Counted from the stretch's first letter, positions 19,356-29,020 are shown. The stretch is 64,000 bases of DNA from Sinorhizobium meliloti (GCF_035610345.1 NZ_CP141213.1:1426001-1490000), one strand, 5' to 3'. The notes: generated from the letters alone by a model not told the origin. Numbers and translations are program-made.

Positions 19356-20099
19356 TCATACTTTTCCAGGCACAGGCGTCAGCGCGGTTTCGCCGTCTTC
19401 CGTGATAAGCGACCGGAAAGCACCGGGTGGAGCAAAGAAAGCCGCCTTCAGCTTGCCGAGCTTGCTGCTGTCGGCGACGAGGTAATTCTCGCGCGCCAGC
19501 GAAATCACCTTCTGCTTGACGGGCACCTCGTGGAAATGAACGCAGGTCGCTCCCCTCGCCGGGTCTATCCCGGCCGCCGAAAGAAAGGCGACATTGATGC
19601 CGAGCTGGTCGAGCGTCTCGATGCCGGGCGCACCGGAAAACGAAGCCGACGACGGGTGATAGACGCCGCCCAGCATTACCATGCGGAGATTTTTCTTCCG
19701 CGTCAGCCTGTCGGCCGTGTTCAGGGAATAACAGATCGCCGTAACTGCGTAATCGTCCGGTATCAGCTCGACCAGATATTCCAGCGTCGTACCACAATCG
19801 ATGAAAATCGTCTCATCCGGGCGAATGTGCCGGGCGGCATGAATGCAGGCCTGCCGCTTGGCGGCGGCGTGACTGTCGGCCGCGCGGGCAAGTTCGTAGG
19901 GCGCATCGCTCTCGATCTCGGCGGCCGGGACGATATGGCCGCCCAGATATCCGAACAGCCCAGGATGGTCGGCGACATCACGCCGGACGGTCATTTCCGA
20001 TACGCCGAGCAGCGCCGCCGCCTCTTTCAGATGCACGACGCGCCGCGCCGAAAGCGCGTCGGACAAGGTGGCGATGCGTGTTTCCCTGCGGCTGGCCAT
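19356..20099 (-). CDS. DeoR/GlpR family transcriptional regulator
   Basis: A 247-residue regulator with an N-terminal DeoR helix-turn-helix (VVHLKEAAALLGVSEMTVRR, about residues 21-40) and a C-terminal sugar-phosphate-sensing domain with IFIDCGTTLEYLVELIP and DSSKLGK. It is directly upstream of deoC in the same direction, so it probably represses the deoC-ALDH cluster and responds to deoxyribose 5-phosphate or a similar effector. A Crp-type site lies just upstream of its start. Confidence 0.9.
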   Translation of the reverse strand: MASRRETRIATLSDALSARRVVHLKEAAALLGVSEMTVRRDVADHPGLFGYLGGHIVPAAEIESDAPYELARAADSHAAAKRQACIHAARHIRPDETIFIDCGTTLEYLVELIPDDYAVTAICYSLNTADRLTRKKNLRMVMLGGVYHPSSASFSGAPGIETLDQLGINVAFLSAAGIDPARGATCVHFHEVPVKQKVISLARENYLVADSSKLGKLKAAFFAPPGAFRSLITEDGETALTPVPGKV

Positions 20100-20143
20100 G
20101 GCTCTTCCAATTTATAAAGAAAGCATTTTGCGCAATGTTAATC

Positions 20144-20159
20144 TGTGAGAAATATCACA
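20144..20159. promoter_or_regulatory. Perfect Crp-type site (TGTGA-N6-TCACA)
   Basis: TGTGAGAAATATCACA matches the classical Crp/Fnr-family consensus exactly and is flanked by C and G that extend the palindrome. It lies 45 bp upstream of the deoR start and about 200 bp upstream of the alpha-2-macroglobulin gene. It could place the deoxyribose genes under a cAMP-type regulator. Confidence 0.55.
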
Positions 20160-20362
20160 GGACTGCCTCGGCCCGCAAGCGATCCGCCGGGGCGAAGCTG
20201 GACGGACGAGCTGGCCTATGGGCTCGTGCTTCAAGGCACACCGGGCGCCGCACAGCCATAGGGTGTCCCCTGAACTCGCCGTTTCCTCGATTGACAACGC
20301 CCGGCGAAGGTTGAAAGAGTGATGTACAATCGAAGCGGCCAGCGTCGGGGGGACTTTTGTCT

Positions 20363-23300
20363 ATGCGCGCGTTTCTCGGTCTTTCCACTCTTCTCTTCAC
20401 ACTCGTTTCCCTGGGGATGCCGATCGCAGCGGCCGAGCCGGAACGCCGGATCGAGATTACCAATGATGCCGACTATTTCGGCTTCGATCTGCGCACCGAG
20501 CAGAACGTATCGCTCGACCAATGCCAGAGTGCCTGCATCGCCGACCGCTCCTGCAGGGCCTTCACCTACAATCCAAAGGTGAAGTGGTGCTTCCTCAAGT
20601 CCGACTTCAACCAGTTGAACACGTTCCCGGGGGCCCTCGCCGGCAAGGTCGTCGAAACCGCCGCGGGCGAAGCCGACATCGGGGCACCGCCGCGCCTTGA
20701 CTTCGTCTCGGACGACCTCCTTCAGCAGGCGCGCGATGTAAAGGCGAATCTCGTTCTGGCCGACGAGCAGCAGGGTTTCGGGGTCAACGGCCTCATCGAG
20801 GCGGCGCGCAGCGAGTTGACGGCCGGCAACTTCGTCGCCTCCCTCCAGGCCTTCCGCGGTGCGCTTGCGGTAACGCCGGATGACAGCGCGTTGTGGCTGG
20901 AGGCGGCTGAGGCCGCCAACCGGTATACGGGCGGCACGGACCTGGCGAGCGAAGCCGCCCTTGCCGCGCTTAACGGCTATCAACTGACGCGGACCGCGCA
21001 AAGTCGCGCGCATGCGCTGGCTATTCTCGCCCAGGCGCTCGACAAGCTGCAGAACTATCGTGCCGCGCTCCAGGCCTACAAAGCGAGCCTCGAACTCGTG
21101 CAGGCAAAGTCGGTCGAGACGGCTTATCTCGATCTCAAGGCACGGCAGGGCTTTCGGGTCACCGGCCACACGGTCGATGCAGACAGCGCCAGCCCCCGCG
21201 CCTGCGTGCAATTCTCCGAGCCGCTACTGAAGAACGGTCCCGATTATTCCTCCTTCGTAACGCTGGATGGCGCTGCGCCGAAGGCGGTGGAAGCCAAGGG
21301 CAGCGAAATCTGCGTCGAAGGCCTGGCGCATGGCAAACGTTACAAACTCGTGCTGAGGCAGGGCCTGCCCTCCTCCGTCGAGGAAGTCATCGAGACCCCC
21401 GTCAGCCTCGACGTGTACGTGAAGGACCGCGGGCCGATGGTCCGCTTCACCGGCGACAGCTTCGTCCTGCCTTCGACTGCGCGGCGCGGCATTCCGATCG
21501 TCTCGGTCAATACGGAAAGCGCCAAGCTCAAGCTCTACCGAATCGGCGACCGCAACATCTCTTCGCTGCTCACGAGCTCCCAGTTCCTGACCCAGCTCGA
21601 CGGCTACAGCGAGGAGCGCATCAAGGACGAGAGCGGCGAGCTGGTCTGGCAGGGCAGCATCGACATCGCCACCGAGCTTAACAAGGAAGTGGTGACGAGC
21701 TTTCCGGTCGACGAGGCTCTGCCGCAGCGCAAGCCCGGCGTCTACGTGCTGACGGCGAGCTCCGGAACCGGGCTTACACAGGATTGGGACGCCCGCGCCA
21801 CGCAATGGTTCGTCGTGTCCGACATCGGCATATCGACCTTTGCAGGCACGGATGGGCTTACCGTCTTCGCGCGTTCGCTTGCGAGCGCCAAGCCTCTTGC
21901 AGAGGTCGAATTGCAGCTGGTCGCCAAGAACAATGAGGTGCTCGGGACGGCGACGACCGATGCGGAAGGGCGCGCAACCTTTTCCGCCGGACTGATCCGC
22001 GGCACGGCCAGCATGACGCCGGCGGCGATCACCGCCCGGAAGGGTAGCGACGACTACGTGTTCCTGGACATGACGCGCGCCGGCTTCGACCTTTCCGACC
22101 GAGGCGTCACCGGACGCGCCGCACCGGGTGCGATCGACGTCTTCGCCTGGACGGAACGCGGCATTTATCGCGCGGGCGAAACCGTTCATGCCGCAGCGCT
22201 CACCCGCGACGTCAACGGTGCCGCGATCGAGAAGTTGCCGCTGACCTTCGTTTTCCTGCGCCCGGACGGCGTCGAGGACCGCCGCCTCGTCAGCGACGGC
22301 GGCAAGCTCGGCGGGCACACGCTCGATCTGCCGGTCCCAGAAAATGCGATGCGCGGCACCTGGACGATGCAGATATTCACCGATCCGAAGGGCTCTGCGA
22401 TCGCCGAGAAGCAGTTCCTCGTCGACGATTTCGTGCCGGACCGCACCGAGTTCGACCTGACGAGCGAGGCAGAGGCGATCGAGGTCGGCACCCCCGTCGA
22501 AATCGCCGTCGACGGACGCTATCTCTACGGCGCACCCGCCGCGGGCCTGACGCTGGAAGGCGAAATTGCCGTCAGGCCGACGCGCCGGAGCGAAGCGTTC
22601 AACGGCTATTTCTTCGGCCTCGCCGACGAAGAGGCAAGCGAGGACACGCGCCTGCCGCTGGAAGGTCTGGAGCCGCTCGATGAAAACGGCAAGGCGGTTT
22701 TCGACGTCGATCTGACCGAGGTCCCCGGAACGACGCAGCTGCTCAACGCCATTGTGACGGTTCGCATGCGCGAGGCCGGCGGCCGCGCGGTCGAGCGCAC
22801 ATTGACCCTGCCGGTGAAACCCGAGGGACCGATGATCGGGATCAAGCCGGAGTTCTCCGGAGACCTCGCCGAAAATTCTGTCGGGAAATTCCACGTCATC
22901 GCCGTCGACGCGGACGGCACCAGAACCGCGATGCCGGGTCTCCCCTGGAAGCTGATCAGCGTCGAACGAAACTACCAGTGGTATCGCGACGGCACCGCCT
23001 GGAAATACGAGCCGGTCGTCTCCACGAAACAGGTGGCGAGCGGCTCGGCCGACGTGACGGAGGACGGCGCCGAAATTTCCGTCCCGGTCGGCTGGGGCCG
23101 TTATCGGCTGGAGATCGAGGCGGCGGCCCTCGACGGGCCGGCTTCGAGCGTCGAGTTCGATGCGGGCTGGTATGTCGAGGCCACCTCGACGGAGACCCCG
23201 GACGGGCTGGAGATCGCGCTCGACAAGGAAAACTATGCGGTCGGCGAGACGGCGAAGCTCAAGGTCTCGCCGCGCTTTGCCGGCGAACTGCTGGTGACTG

Positions 23301-25810
23301 TCGGCACGGAAACCCTGGTGACGACGAAGACCGCGGCCATTGCCGAAACCGGCGGCGAGGTGGAACTGCCGGTGACGGCCGAATGGGGTACGGGCACCTA
23401 TGTCACCGCGACGCTTTACCGCCCGGGCGAAGCGCAGGAGAGCCGCATGCCCATGCGGGCGATCGGCATCAAGTGGCTGTCCGTCGATCCCGCGGATCGA
23501 AAGCTCGCCGTCAGCCTGGACGCGCCCGAGAAGACCGAACCGCGCCGGCCGCTCGATATCGGCCTTCAGGTCCGGGGGGCCGGCGCCAACGAAGACGCCT
23601 ATGTCACGGTTGCCGCAGTCGATGTCGGCATTCTGAATCTGACGCGCTACGAGGCTCCGGACCCGGACGGATGGTATTTCGGCCAGAGGCGGCTCGGGCT
23701 CGAGATGCGCGATCTCTACGGACGATTGATCGACGGCTCGCTCGGCGCGACCGGCCGGCTGCGCACGGGCGGCGACGGCGGACAAATGCCGCTCCAGGGC
23801 AGCCCCCCGACCGAAAAGCTCGTCGCCTTCTTCTCGGGCGCCATCAAGCTCGACGCCGAAGGCATGGCGAATGTTCGATTCGACATTCCGCAATTCAACG
23901 GAACGGCACGGATCATGGCGGTCGCCTGGACGAAGTCCGGCGTCGGCCATGCCGTGAAGGACGTGGTCATCCGCGATCCGGTCGTCGTGACCGCAAGCCT
24001 GCCGAAGTTCCTGGCGCCGGGAGACCGGGCCGAATTGCGGCTCGATATCGCCAACACCGACGGGCCGGCGGGCGATTATCAACTGCAGGTCACGACCAAC
24101 GGCCCGGTCACCGTCGAACAGACAGCGGCCGAAATGGTGAACCTCGGCGCCGGCGGCAAATCCGCTCTTACCCTGCCGCTCGCCGGACAGTATCCGGGAG
24201 ACGGTCTCGTCACCGTCAGGCTATCGAACGCCTCGGGCCTGTCGCTGGAGCAGACGCTGAACATTCCTGTCCGCCCGGCAGCCCTGCCGGTCACTCAGCG
24301 TCATGTCGTCAATGTCGCCGCCGGCAGCAGTCTCACGGTGGACGAGCAATTGCTCGCCGACAGCCTGCTGCAGGGCGCTTCGGTCAGCCTCAACGTGACG
24401 CGTTCGGCCGCCTTCGACGTGCCGGCGCTTCTGATGACGCTCGACCGCTATCCCTATGGCTGCGCCGAGCAGACGACGAGCCGCGCCTTGCCGTTGCTCT
24501 ATCTCAGCGAGCTTGCCAAGCAAGCCGGGCTTGCCGACGACGAGGGCGTCAAGAAGCGCGTGCAGGAGGCGATCTATCGGGTCCTTGCCTATCAATCCTC
24601 CACCGGCAGTTTCGGCCTTTGGAGCCCCGGCTCCGGCGATCTCTGGCTCGATGCATACGTCACCGATTTCCTTACGCGCGCGCGGGAGCAGAAATTCGAC
24701 GTGCCGGAACAATCGATGGTGCAGGCGCTCGAAAACCTGCAAAACGCGCTGAGCTACGAGACCAACGTCAAGGGCCGCGGCAACGAGATCGCCTATGCGC
24801 TCTATGTCCTGGCGCGCAACCGCAAGGCCGCGATCAGCGATCTGCGTTATTATGCGGACACGATGCTCGGCGATTTCCCGACCCCGCTCGCCAAGGCCCA
24901 CATCGCCGCGGCGCTCGCGCTCTATGGCGACGCCCGGCGCTCGCAGGATATCTTCGCGGCCGCGGCCGACATGTCGACTGGGCTCGTCAATGTCAGCCTT
25001 GCCCGCTCCGACTACGGCTCTTCGCTTCGCGACGGCGCGGCCGTGCTGGCGTTGGCAGCCGAGAGCCGGCCCGTGCCGCCGATCATTCCCGAGCTTTCCA
25101 GGGTTGTCGCCCGGGAATGGCAGCAGGCGAGATACACGAGCACCCAGGAGCAGACCTGGATGGTCCTGGCCGCACGCGCAATCCAGGGGGGCGACGAAGA
25201 CATGAGGATCGAGGTCAACGGCGCAGCGCGCACGGGCAGTTACGCCGCCCGCATGACCGGCGATGCGCTGATCGAGCACCCGGTCGTCATCCGCAACGAA
25301 GGCACCGACATGGTCTCCGCCGTCGTGACGACGGTGGCGGCGCCAGCCCAGCCGCTCTCGGCCGGCGGCGAAGGCTTCTCCATCGAGCGGAGCTATTACA
25401 CGCTCGACGGAACGGCCGCTAATGTCAGCGAGGCCCGGCAGAACGAGCGCTATGTCGCGGTGCTGAAGGTGACCGAGAGCAACGACTGGCCGTCCCGGGT
25501 GCTTATCACCGACCTCCTGCCCGCCGGATTCGAGATCGACAATCCAAGCCTCGTCGACAGCGCCCAGCTTTCGAATTTTGAATGGATCGGCCAAGTCGAG
25601 TCTGCCCATACCGAATTCCGCAGCGACCGCTTCGTGGCCGCCTTCGACCGTTCGGCTGGCGACAACCGCGAAATCACCCTCGCCTATGTCGTACGCGCGG
25701 TGACGCCCGGCACATACGACCATCCGGCCGCGAGCGTGGAGGACATGTACCGGCCGCAATTCTCGGCGCGCACGGCGACGGGACGCATGGAGGTGCAGGC
25801 AGCCCAGTAG
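20363..25810 (+). CDS. Bacterial alpha-2-macroglobulin with N-terminal PAN/Apple domain
   Basis: A 1815-residue exported protein. After a signal peptide (about 1-25) comes a Cys-rich PAN/Apple-like domain (about 30-95) and then the long macroglobulin array, with bait-region and MG domains (GIYRAGETVHAAAL). The thioester motif CAEQ is at Cys1367 (YPYGCAEQTTSR), followed by the alpha-helical thioester domain (VLAYQSSTGSFGLW). Such proteins trap attacking proteases in the periplasm. ATG 20363 is preferred over a TTG 6 nt upstream because GGGGGGAC is suitably spaced. It is paired with pbpC 8 bp downstream. Confidence 0.92.
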   Translation: MRAFLGLSTLLFTLVSLGMPIAAAEPERRIEITNDADYFGFDLRTEQNVSLDQCQSACIADRSCRAFTYNPKVKWCFLKSDFNQLNTFPGALAGKVVETAAGEADIGAPPRLDFVSDDLLQQARDVKANLVLADEQQGFGVNGLIEAARSELTAGNFVASLQAFRGALAVTPDDSALWLEAAEAANRYTGGTDLASEAALAALNGYQLTRTAQSRAHALAILAQALDKLQNYRAALQAYKASLELVQAKSVETAYLDLKARQGFRVTGHTVDADSASPRACVQFSEPLLKNGPDYSSFVTLDGAAPKAVEAKGSEICVEGLAHGKRYKLVLRQGLPSSVEEVIETPVSLDVYVKDRGPMVRFTGDSFVLPSTARRGIPIVSVNTESAKLKLYRIGDRNISSLLTSSQFLTQLDGYSEERIKDESGELVWQGSIDIATELNKEVVTSFPVDEALPQRKPGVYVLTASSGTGLTQDWDARATQWFVVSDIGISTFAGTDGLTVFARSLASAKPLAEVELQLVAKNNEVLGTATTDAEGRATFSAGLIRGTASMTPAAITARKGSDDYVFLDMTRAGFDLSDRGVTGRAAPGAIDVFAWTERGIYRAGETVHAAALTRDVNGAAIEKLPLTFVFLRPDGVEDRRLVSDGGKLGGHTLDLPVPENAMRGTWTMQIFTDPKGSAIAEKQFLVDDFVPDRTEFDLTSEAEAIEVGTPVEIAVDGRYLYGAPAAGLTLEGEIAVRPTRRSEAFNGYFFGLADEEASEDTRLPLEGLEPLDENGKAVFDVDLTEVPGTTQLLNAIVTVRMREAGGRAVERTLTLPVKPEGPMIGIKPEFSGDLAENSVGKFHVIAVDADGTRTAMPGLPWKLISVERNYQWYRDGTAWKYEPVVSTKQVASGSADVTEDGAEISVPVGWGRYRLEIEAAALDGPASSVEFDAGWYVEATSTETPDGLEIALDKENYAVGETAKLKVSPRFAGELLVTVGTETLVTTKTAAIAETGGEVELPVTAEWGTGTYVTATLYRPGEAQESRMPMRAIGIKWLSVDPADRKLAVSLDAPEKTEPRRPLDIGLQVRGAGANEDAYVTVAAVDVGILNLTRYEAPDPDGWYFGQRRLGLEMRDLYGRLIDGSLGATGRLRTGGDGGQMPLQGSPPTEKLVAFFSGAIKLDAEGMANVRFDIPQFNGTARIMAVAWTKSGVGHAVKDVVIRDPVVVTASLPKFLAPGDRAELRLDIANTDGPAGDYQLQVTTNGPVTVEQTAAEMVNLGAGGKSALTLPLAGQYPGDGLVTVRLSNASGLSLEQTLNIPVRPAALPVTQRHVVNVAAGSSLTVDEQLLADSLLQGASVSLNVTRSAAFDVPALLMTLDRYPYGCAEQTTSRALPLLYLSELAKQAGLADDEGVKKRVQEAIYRVLAYQSSTGSFGLWSPGSGDLWLDAYVTDFLTRAREQKFDVPEQSMVQALENLQNALSYETNVKGRGNEIAYALYVLARNRKAAISDLRYYADTMLGDFPTPLAKAHIAAALALYGDARRSQDIFAAAADMSTGLVNVSLARSDYGSSLRDGAAVLALAAESRPVPPIIPELSRVVAREWQQARYTSTQEQTWMVLAARAIQGGDEDMRIEVNGAARTGSYAARMTGDALIEHPVVIRNEGTDMVSAVVTTVAAPAQPLSAGGEGFSIERSYYTLDGTAANVSEARQNERYVAVLKVTESNDWPSRVLITDLLPAGFEIDNPSLVDSAQLSNFEWIGQVESAHTEFRSDRFVAAFDRSAGDNREITLAYVVRAVTPGTYDHPAASVEDMYRPQFSARTATGRMEVQAAQ

Positions 25811-25818
25811 GACGCAGG

Positions 25819-27963
25819 ATGATGTTCTCTCGGCGAAAGTCGAACCGCAAAGGCATTGTCGCAGCAGCCCCACGCGACCCATCCAGACGCGGCCGGGCGA
25901 TCGTCGCCGTATCCCTCGTCCTGATCCTGTCCGCTCTCGCAGTCTTCACCTTCGAATGGGCCGACAGGGCCTTTCCGCCGCCGCTCTCCGAGGCCGAAAC
26001 GGTCTCGGCCGAAGTTCTCGACAGAGACGGCCACCTCCTGCGCGCCTTCGCGACCAAGGATGGCCTGTGGCGGCTGAAGACGACCGCGCAGGACGTCGAC
26101 CCGCGCTTCATCGCGATGCTGATCGCCTATGAGGACCAGCGCTTTCGCGAACATCAGGGGATCGACCCGTTGGCGCTCGCTCGTGCCGCGCTGCAGTTCA
26201 TCACCAGCGGCCATGTCGTTTCCGGCGCTTCCACGCTCTCCATGCAGGTGGCGCGGCTCATCGAGCCGCGGGAGAGACGCACGCTGGCGGCGAAGCTTCG
26301 TCAGGTGGCCCGCGCCATCCAGATCGAACGGCGCCTCGGCAAGGACGAGATTCTCGATCTTTATCTGACCCATGCGCCCTATGGCGGTAATCTCGAAGGC
26401 GTGCGCGCGGCAAGCCTCGCCTGGTTCGGCAAGGAGCCGCGCCGCCTCTCGGCTGGAGAGGCTGCACTGCTCGTCGCGCTGCCGCAACTGCCGGAAAAGC
26501 GCCGGCCCGACCGCAATCTTGCCGCCGCCGAAGCAGCCCGCAAACGCGTGCTCGCGCGCGCCGCTGTCGCCAGGGTCATCGGCGAAGGCGAAGCGGAGCG
26601 GGCGGCGATGACCGCCATACCGACGCGCCGCCTGCAGCTTCCCGCCCATGCTGCCCATCTCGCCGAGGCGGCACGACGGAAGCATCCGGCGGGGCGCCGG
26701 CATCCGACAACGCTTAACCGCAATATCCAACGGGGCCTCGAAGGCGTCGCCCGCGAAGGTGCTGCAAGGCTCGGCCCCAAGGTGTCGGTCGCCATGGTCA
26801 TGGCCGATAGCAGGACCGGCGAGATCGTCGGCGAAGTTGGCTCGGCCGACTATTTCGACGCAAGCCGCTCGGGCTGGATCGACATGACGCGGATCACCCG
26901 CTCCCCCGGATCGACGCTGAAACCCTTCATCTACGGTCTTGCCTTCGAGGAGGGTCTCGTCAGCCAGGAGACGATCATCGAAGACCGGCCGGCGGACTTC
27001 TTCGGCTACCGGCCGCGCAATTTCGACATGAGTTATCAGGGCGACGTCAGCGTGCGCGAGGCGCTGCAACTGTCCCTGAACGTGCCGGCGATCCGCCTGC
27101 TCGATGCCATCGGTCCGTCGCGCCTGATGGTGCGCTTCCGGCGCGCCGATGTCAGGCCGAAATTGCCGCCGCACGAGGCGCCGGGGCTTGCGATCGGCCT
27201 CGGCGGCGTCGGCATCACGCTTCGCGAGCTCGTACAGCTCTATGCGGGCCTGGCGAACCAGGGCTGGCCGGTGCGCCTCGGCAACGGCATCGAAGGCGTC
27301 CCCGGTCCCATCGACGGCGAACCGCTCCTGTCGACGGTCGCCGCCTGGCATGTCGCCGACATACTCTCCGACGTGCTGCCACCGGCGGGAAGCCGCCGGC
27401 ACGGCATCGCTTATAAGACCGGCACCAGCTACGGCTATCGCGATGCCTGGTCCGTAGGCTTCGACGGCCGCTATGTGCTCGGTGTCTGGGTCGGCAGGGC
27501 CGACAATGGCGCCGTGCCCGGCCTCACCGGTTACGGTGCGGCGGCGCCGATTCTCTTCGAAGGATTTGCCAAGGCGGGGATCGCGATAACACCCCTGCCC
27601 GGCCCGCCCGCGGGCGCCGTCCGGCTTGTCCAGGCCGATCTGCCGATCAGCCAGCGGCGCTTCTCGGTCACGGCGAACGGGCTGCTTTCGGCCTCGGTTC
27701 GTGAAGCGGCGCCGCAGATCGTGTTCCCGCCGGAAGGCGCCCGCGTCGAGCTTGGCGCGCATGGGGACGGCGAGATCACGCCCTTGACGCTGAAGCTCCA
27801 GGGCGGCCGGGCGCCCTTCCGCTGGCTTGCCAATGGCCGCCCGCTACCCGACGTGACCCGACGGCGCGTCAGCCAGTGGCTGCCGGATGGCGGCGGCTAC
27901 TCGACACTCACGGTCATCGATGCGCTGGGGCGTGCCGCCAGCGTACGCGTCTTCGTCCAGTGA
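25819..27963 (+). CDS. pbpC: Penicillin-binding protein 1C
   Basis: A 714-residue bifunctional class A PBP. One N-terminal membrane anchor (about 28-48) is followed by a glycosyltransferase domain with catalytic Glu in YEDQRFREH (Glu105) and GASTLSMQVARL. The transpeptidase has active-site Ser365 (SPGSTLKPF), SLN (LQLSLNVPA) and KTGTS. The C-terminal 90 residues form the BiPBP_C domain typical of PBP1C. ATG-ATG at 25819 follows the macroglobulin stop by 8 bp. The pair is thought to link protease trapping with repair of damaged wall. Confidence 0.93.
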   Translation: MMFSRRKSNRKGIVAAAPRDPSRRGRAIVAVSLVLILSALAVFTFEWADRAFPPPLSEAETVSAEVLDRDGHLLRAFATKDGLWRLKTTAQDVDPRFIAMLIAYEDQRFREHQGIDPLALARAALQFITSGHVVSGASTLSMQVARLIEPRERRTLAAKLRQVARAIQIERRLGKDEILDLYLTHAPYGGNLEGVRAASLAWFGKEPRRLSAGEAALLVALPQLPEKRRPDRNLAAAEAARKRVLARAAVARVIGEGEAERAAMTAIPTRRLQLPAHAAHLAEAARRKHPAGRRHPTTLNRNIQRGLEGVAREGAARLGPKVSVAMVMADSRTGEIVGEVGSADYFDASRSGWIDMTRITRSPGSTLKPFIYGLAFEEGLVSQETIIEDRPADFFGYRPRNFDMSYQGDVSVREALQLSLNVPAIRLLDAIGPSRLMVRFRRADVRPKLPPHEAPGLAIGLGGVGITLRELVQLYAGLANQGWPVRLGNGIEGVPGPIDGEPLLSTVAAWHVADILSDVLPPAGSRRHGIAYKTGTSYGYRDAWSVGFDGRYVLGVWVGRADNGAVPGLTGYGAAAPILFEGFAKAGIAITPLPGPPAGAVRLVQADLPISQRRFSVTANGLLSASVREAAPQIVFPPEGARVELGAHGDGEITPLTLKLQGGRAPFRWLANGRPLPDVTRRRVSQWLPDGGGYSTLTVIDALGRAASVRVFVQ

Positions 27964-28001
27964 ACGAACGGACGCTCCACGCGACCGCCGGTCCGCCTCC
28001 T

Positions 28002-28268
28002 TCACGCCGTTTGCGCAGCCTTGACGCTATCGCCCTGCGGCTCGCGGGACGGCGGTGCCATGACGAGCGGCATGCCCGCTTCAAGGCAAGCGGCGATGAA
28101 GGCTTCCCGCGCCACTTCCGCCGGCGTCATCCGGTTCAACGCCCGCCGACAGGTCCGCACCGCCCGTTCGTAGCGCTCGCCCTTCCTGAGCGGCCACTCA
28201 TTTTCCAGGAAGTCGAGGGCCTCGTAAACGGAGGCAAAAGTGTGCGTCAGACCGTTGGAAAGGCGCAC
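28002..28268 (-). pseudogene. DUF982 gene copy lacking its native start
   Basis: An 88-codon frame almost identical to the intact DUF982 gene at 29325-29630 (LSNGLTHTFASVYEALDFLE and so on). The homology continues upstream to 28294 and then stops abruptly: the MLLNE start and the AAGGAGG ribosome site of the other copy are missing, and a TAG lies a few codons further up. Translation could only begin at an internal GTG (28268) without a good ribosome site. It is best read as a truncated duplicate, though expression cannot be excluded. Confidence 0.6.
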
Positions 28269-28294
28269 GGTGAGAGGGATCGTCCAGGGGATCT
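28003..28294. repeat. Direct repeat of about 292 bp, copy 1 (DUF982)
   Basis: Nearly identical to 29322-29617 in the same orientation, with only about a dozen differences. The copies flank the VapBC module and one small open frame, so the unit looks like a duplication that enclosed, or was broken by, the toxin-antitoxin genes. Confidence 0.85.
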
Positions 28295-28340
28295 GTTGCT
28301 GCTAGAGCCCACTTCCGGCGCATCCCCGCGATTAAGCGAC

Positions 28341-28745
28341 TTATCGGTCCGGCGTAATCAACGTTACAGTCGGGAAATGCCTCCGATACCGCCCCGTATC
28401 CCTCGTCAACAGATCCAACCGGTCGACGGCGGCATGCGCGCCGATGAAGAAATCCGGCAGGACGCCAGTGCGCTGTCCACCTGCCTTGCGATATTTCTGG
28501 AACACCTTGCCAGCCAGAAAAAGCGCCGGCCGCGGCATGGCGGCGATATCGATCCCGGCCTCCGACAGAAACGCATCCAGTCGCTCGATCTGCTCGTAGC
28601 GCACCGCAAGTTCGGCATAGACGACTTCATTGATCAGAAGCGGCCCGCGCAACGCCGCGGCTTCGAGTTGACCGATCGACCAATCCGCCCAGGTCGGATC
28701 GTCGGTCACCACATCGAGCAGGACGTTCGTATCGACGAACGTCAC
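28341..28745 (-). CDS. vapC: PIN-domain toxin VapC
   Basis: A 134-residue PIN-domain ribonuclease of a type II toxin-antitoxin pair. The metal-binding acidic residues are visible in FVDTNVLLDV (Asp5), NEVVYAEL (Glu), LPDFFIGAHA (Asp) and LLTRDTGRY (Asp). Its ATG overlaps the antitoxin stop by 4 nt (ATGA). VapC toxins cleave tRNA or rRNA. The active site looks intact. Confidence 0.92.
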   Translation of the reverse strand: MTFVDTNVLLDVVTDDPTWADWSIGQLEAAALRGPLLINEVVYAELAVRYEQIERLDAFLSEAGIDIAAMPRPALFLAGKVFQKYRKAGGQRTGVLPDFFIGAHAAVDRLDLLTRDTGRYRRHFPTVTLITPDR

Positions 28746-28975
28746 TCGTCACCGCGCGTCAGCGCCATGATGGCATCGGTGCTCAAACCCTTCCCGGAAT
28801 GGCCGCGCAGCTTGCTGAAGCGGCTCGCAGGCCGCTTCTTATCCGCCCGCGTCAAAACCACGGTGCCGTCTGCGGCACGCAGAAAATCCACCCGTGTACC
28901 CGGCACGATGCCAAGGAAGTCCCGCACCGGCTTCGGGATGGTCACCTGACCTTTTGTCGTCACTGTCGCGCTCAT
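28742..28975 (-). CDS. vapB: AbrB/MazE-type antitoxin VapB
   Basis: A 77-residue swapped-hairpin AbrB protein (ATVTTKGQVTIPKPVRDFLG, the SpoVT-AbrB motif) with a C-terminal toxin-binding tail (FSKLRGHSGKG). It is encoded immediately before vapC, overlapping it. It should neutralise VapC and repress its own promoter with it; a candidate operator lies just upstream. Confidence 0.9.
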   Translation of the reverse strand: MSATVTTKGQVTIPKPVRDFLGIVPGTRVDFLRAADGTVVLTRADKKRPASRFSKLRGHSGKGLSTDAIMALTRGDE

Positions 28976-28985
28976 AATCTACCTC

Positions 28986-29020
28986 GGTAAGGAATACTTT
29001 AATCAAGGTATTACTTTACC
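28986..29020. promoter_or_regulatory. Candidate VapBC operator
   Basis: An imperfect inverted repeat upstream of vapB: GGTAAGGAATAC on one side, GGTATTACTTTACC on the other, with an AT-rich centre. The position (10-45 bp before the start) suits autoregulation by the VapBC complex. Confidence 0.4.

Noticed and set aside
21224..24082. A 952-codon minus-strand open frame
   Set aside because: It is antisense to the alpha-2-macroglobulin gene, has the composition of a shadow frame and matches no family.
24221..27762. Long minus-strand open frames opposite the macroglobulin and pbpC genes
   Set aside because: The plus-strand products have complete motifs of known families; the antisense frames do not.
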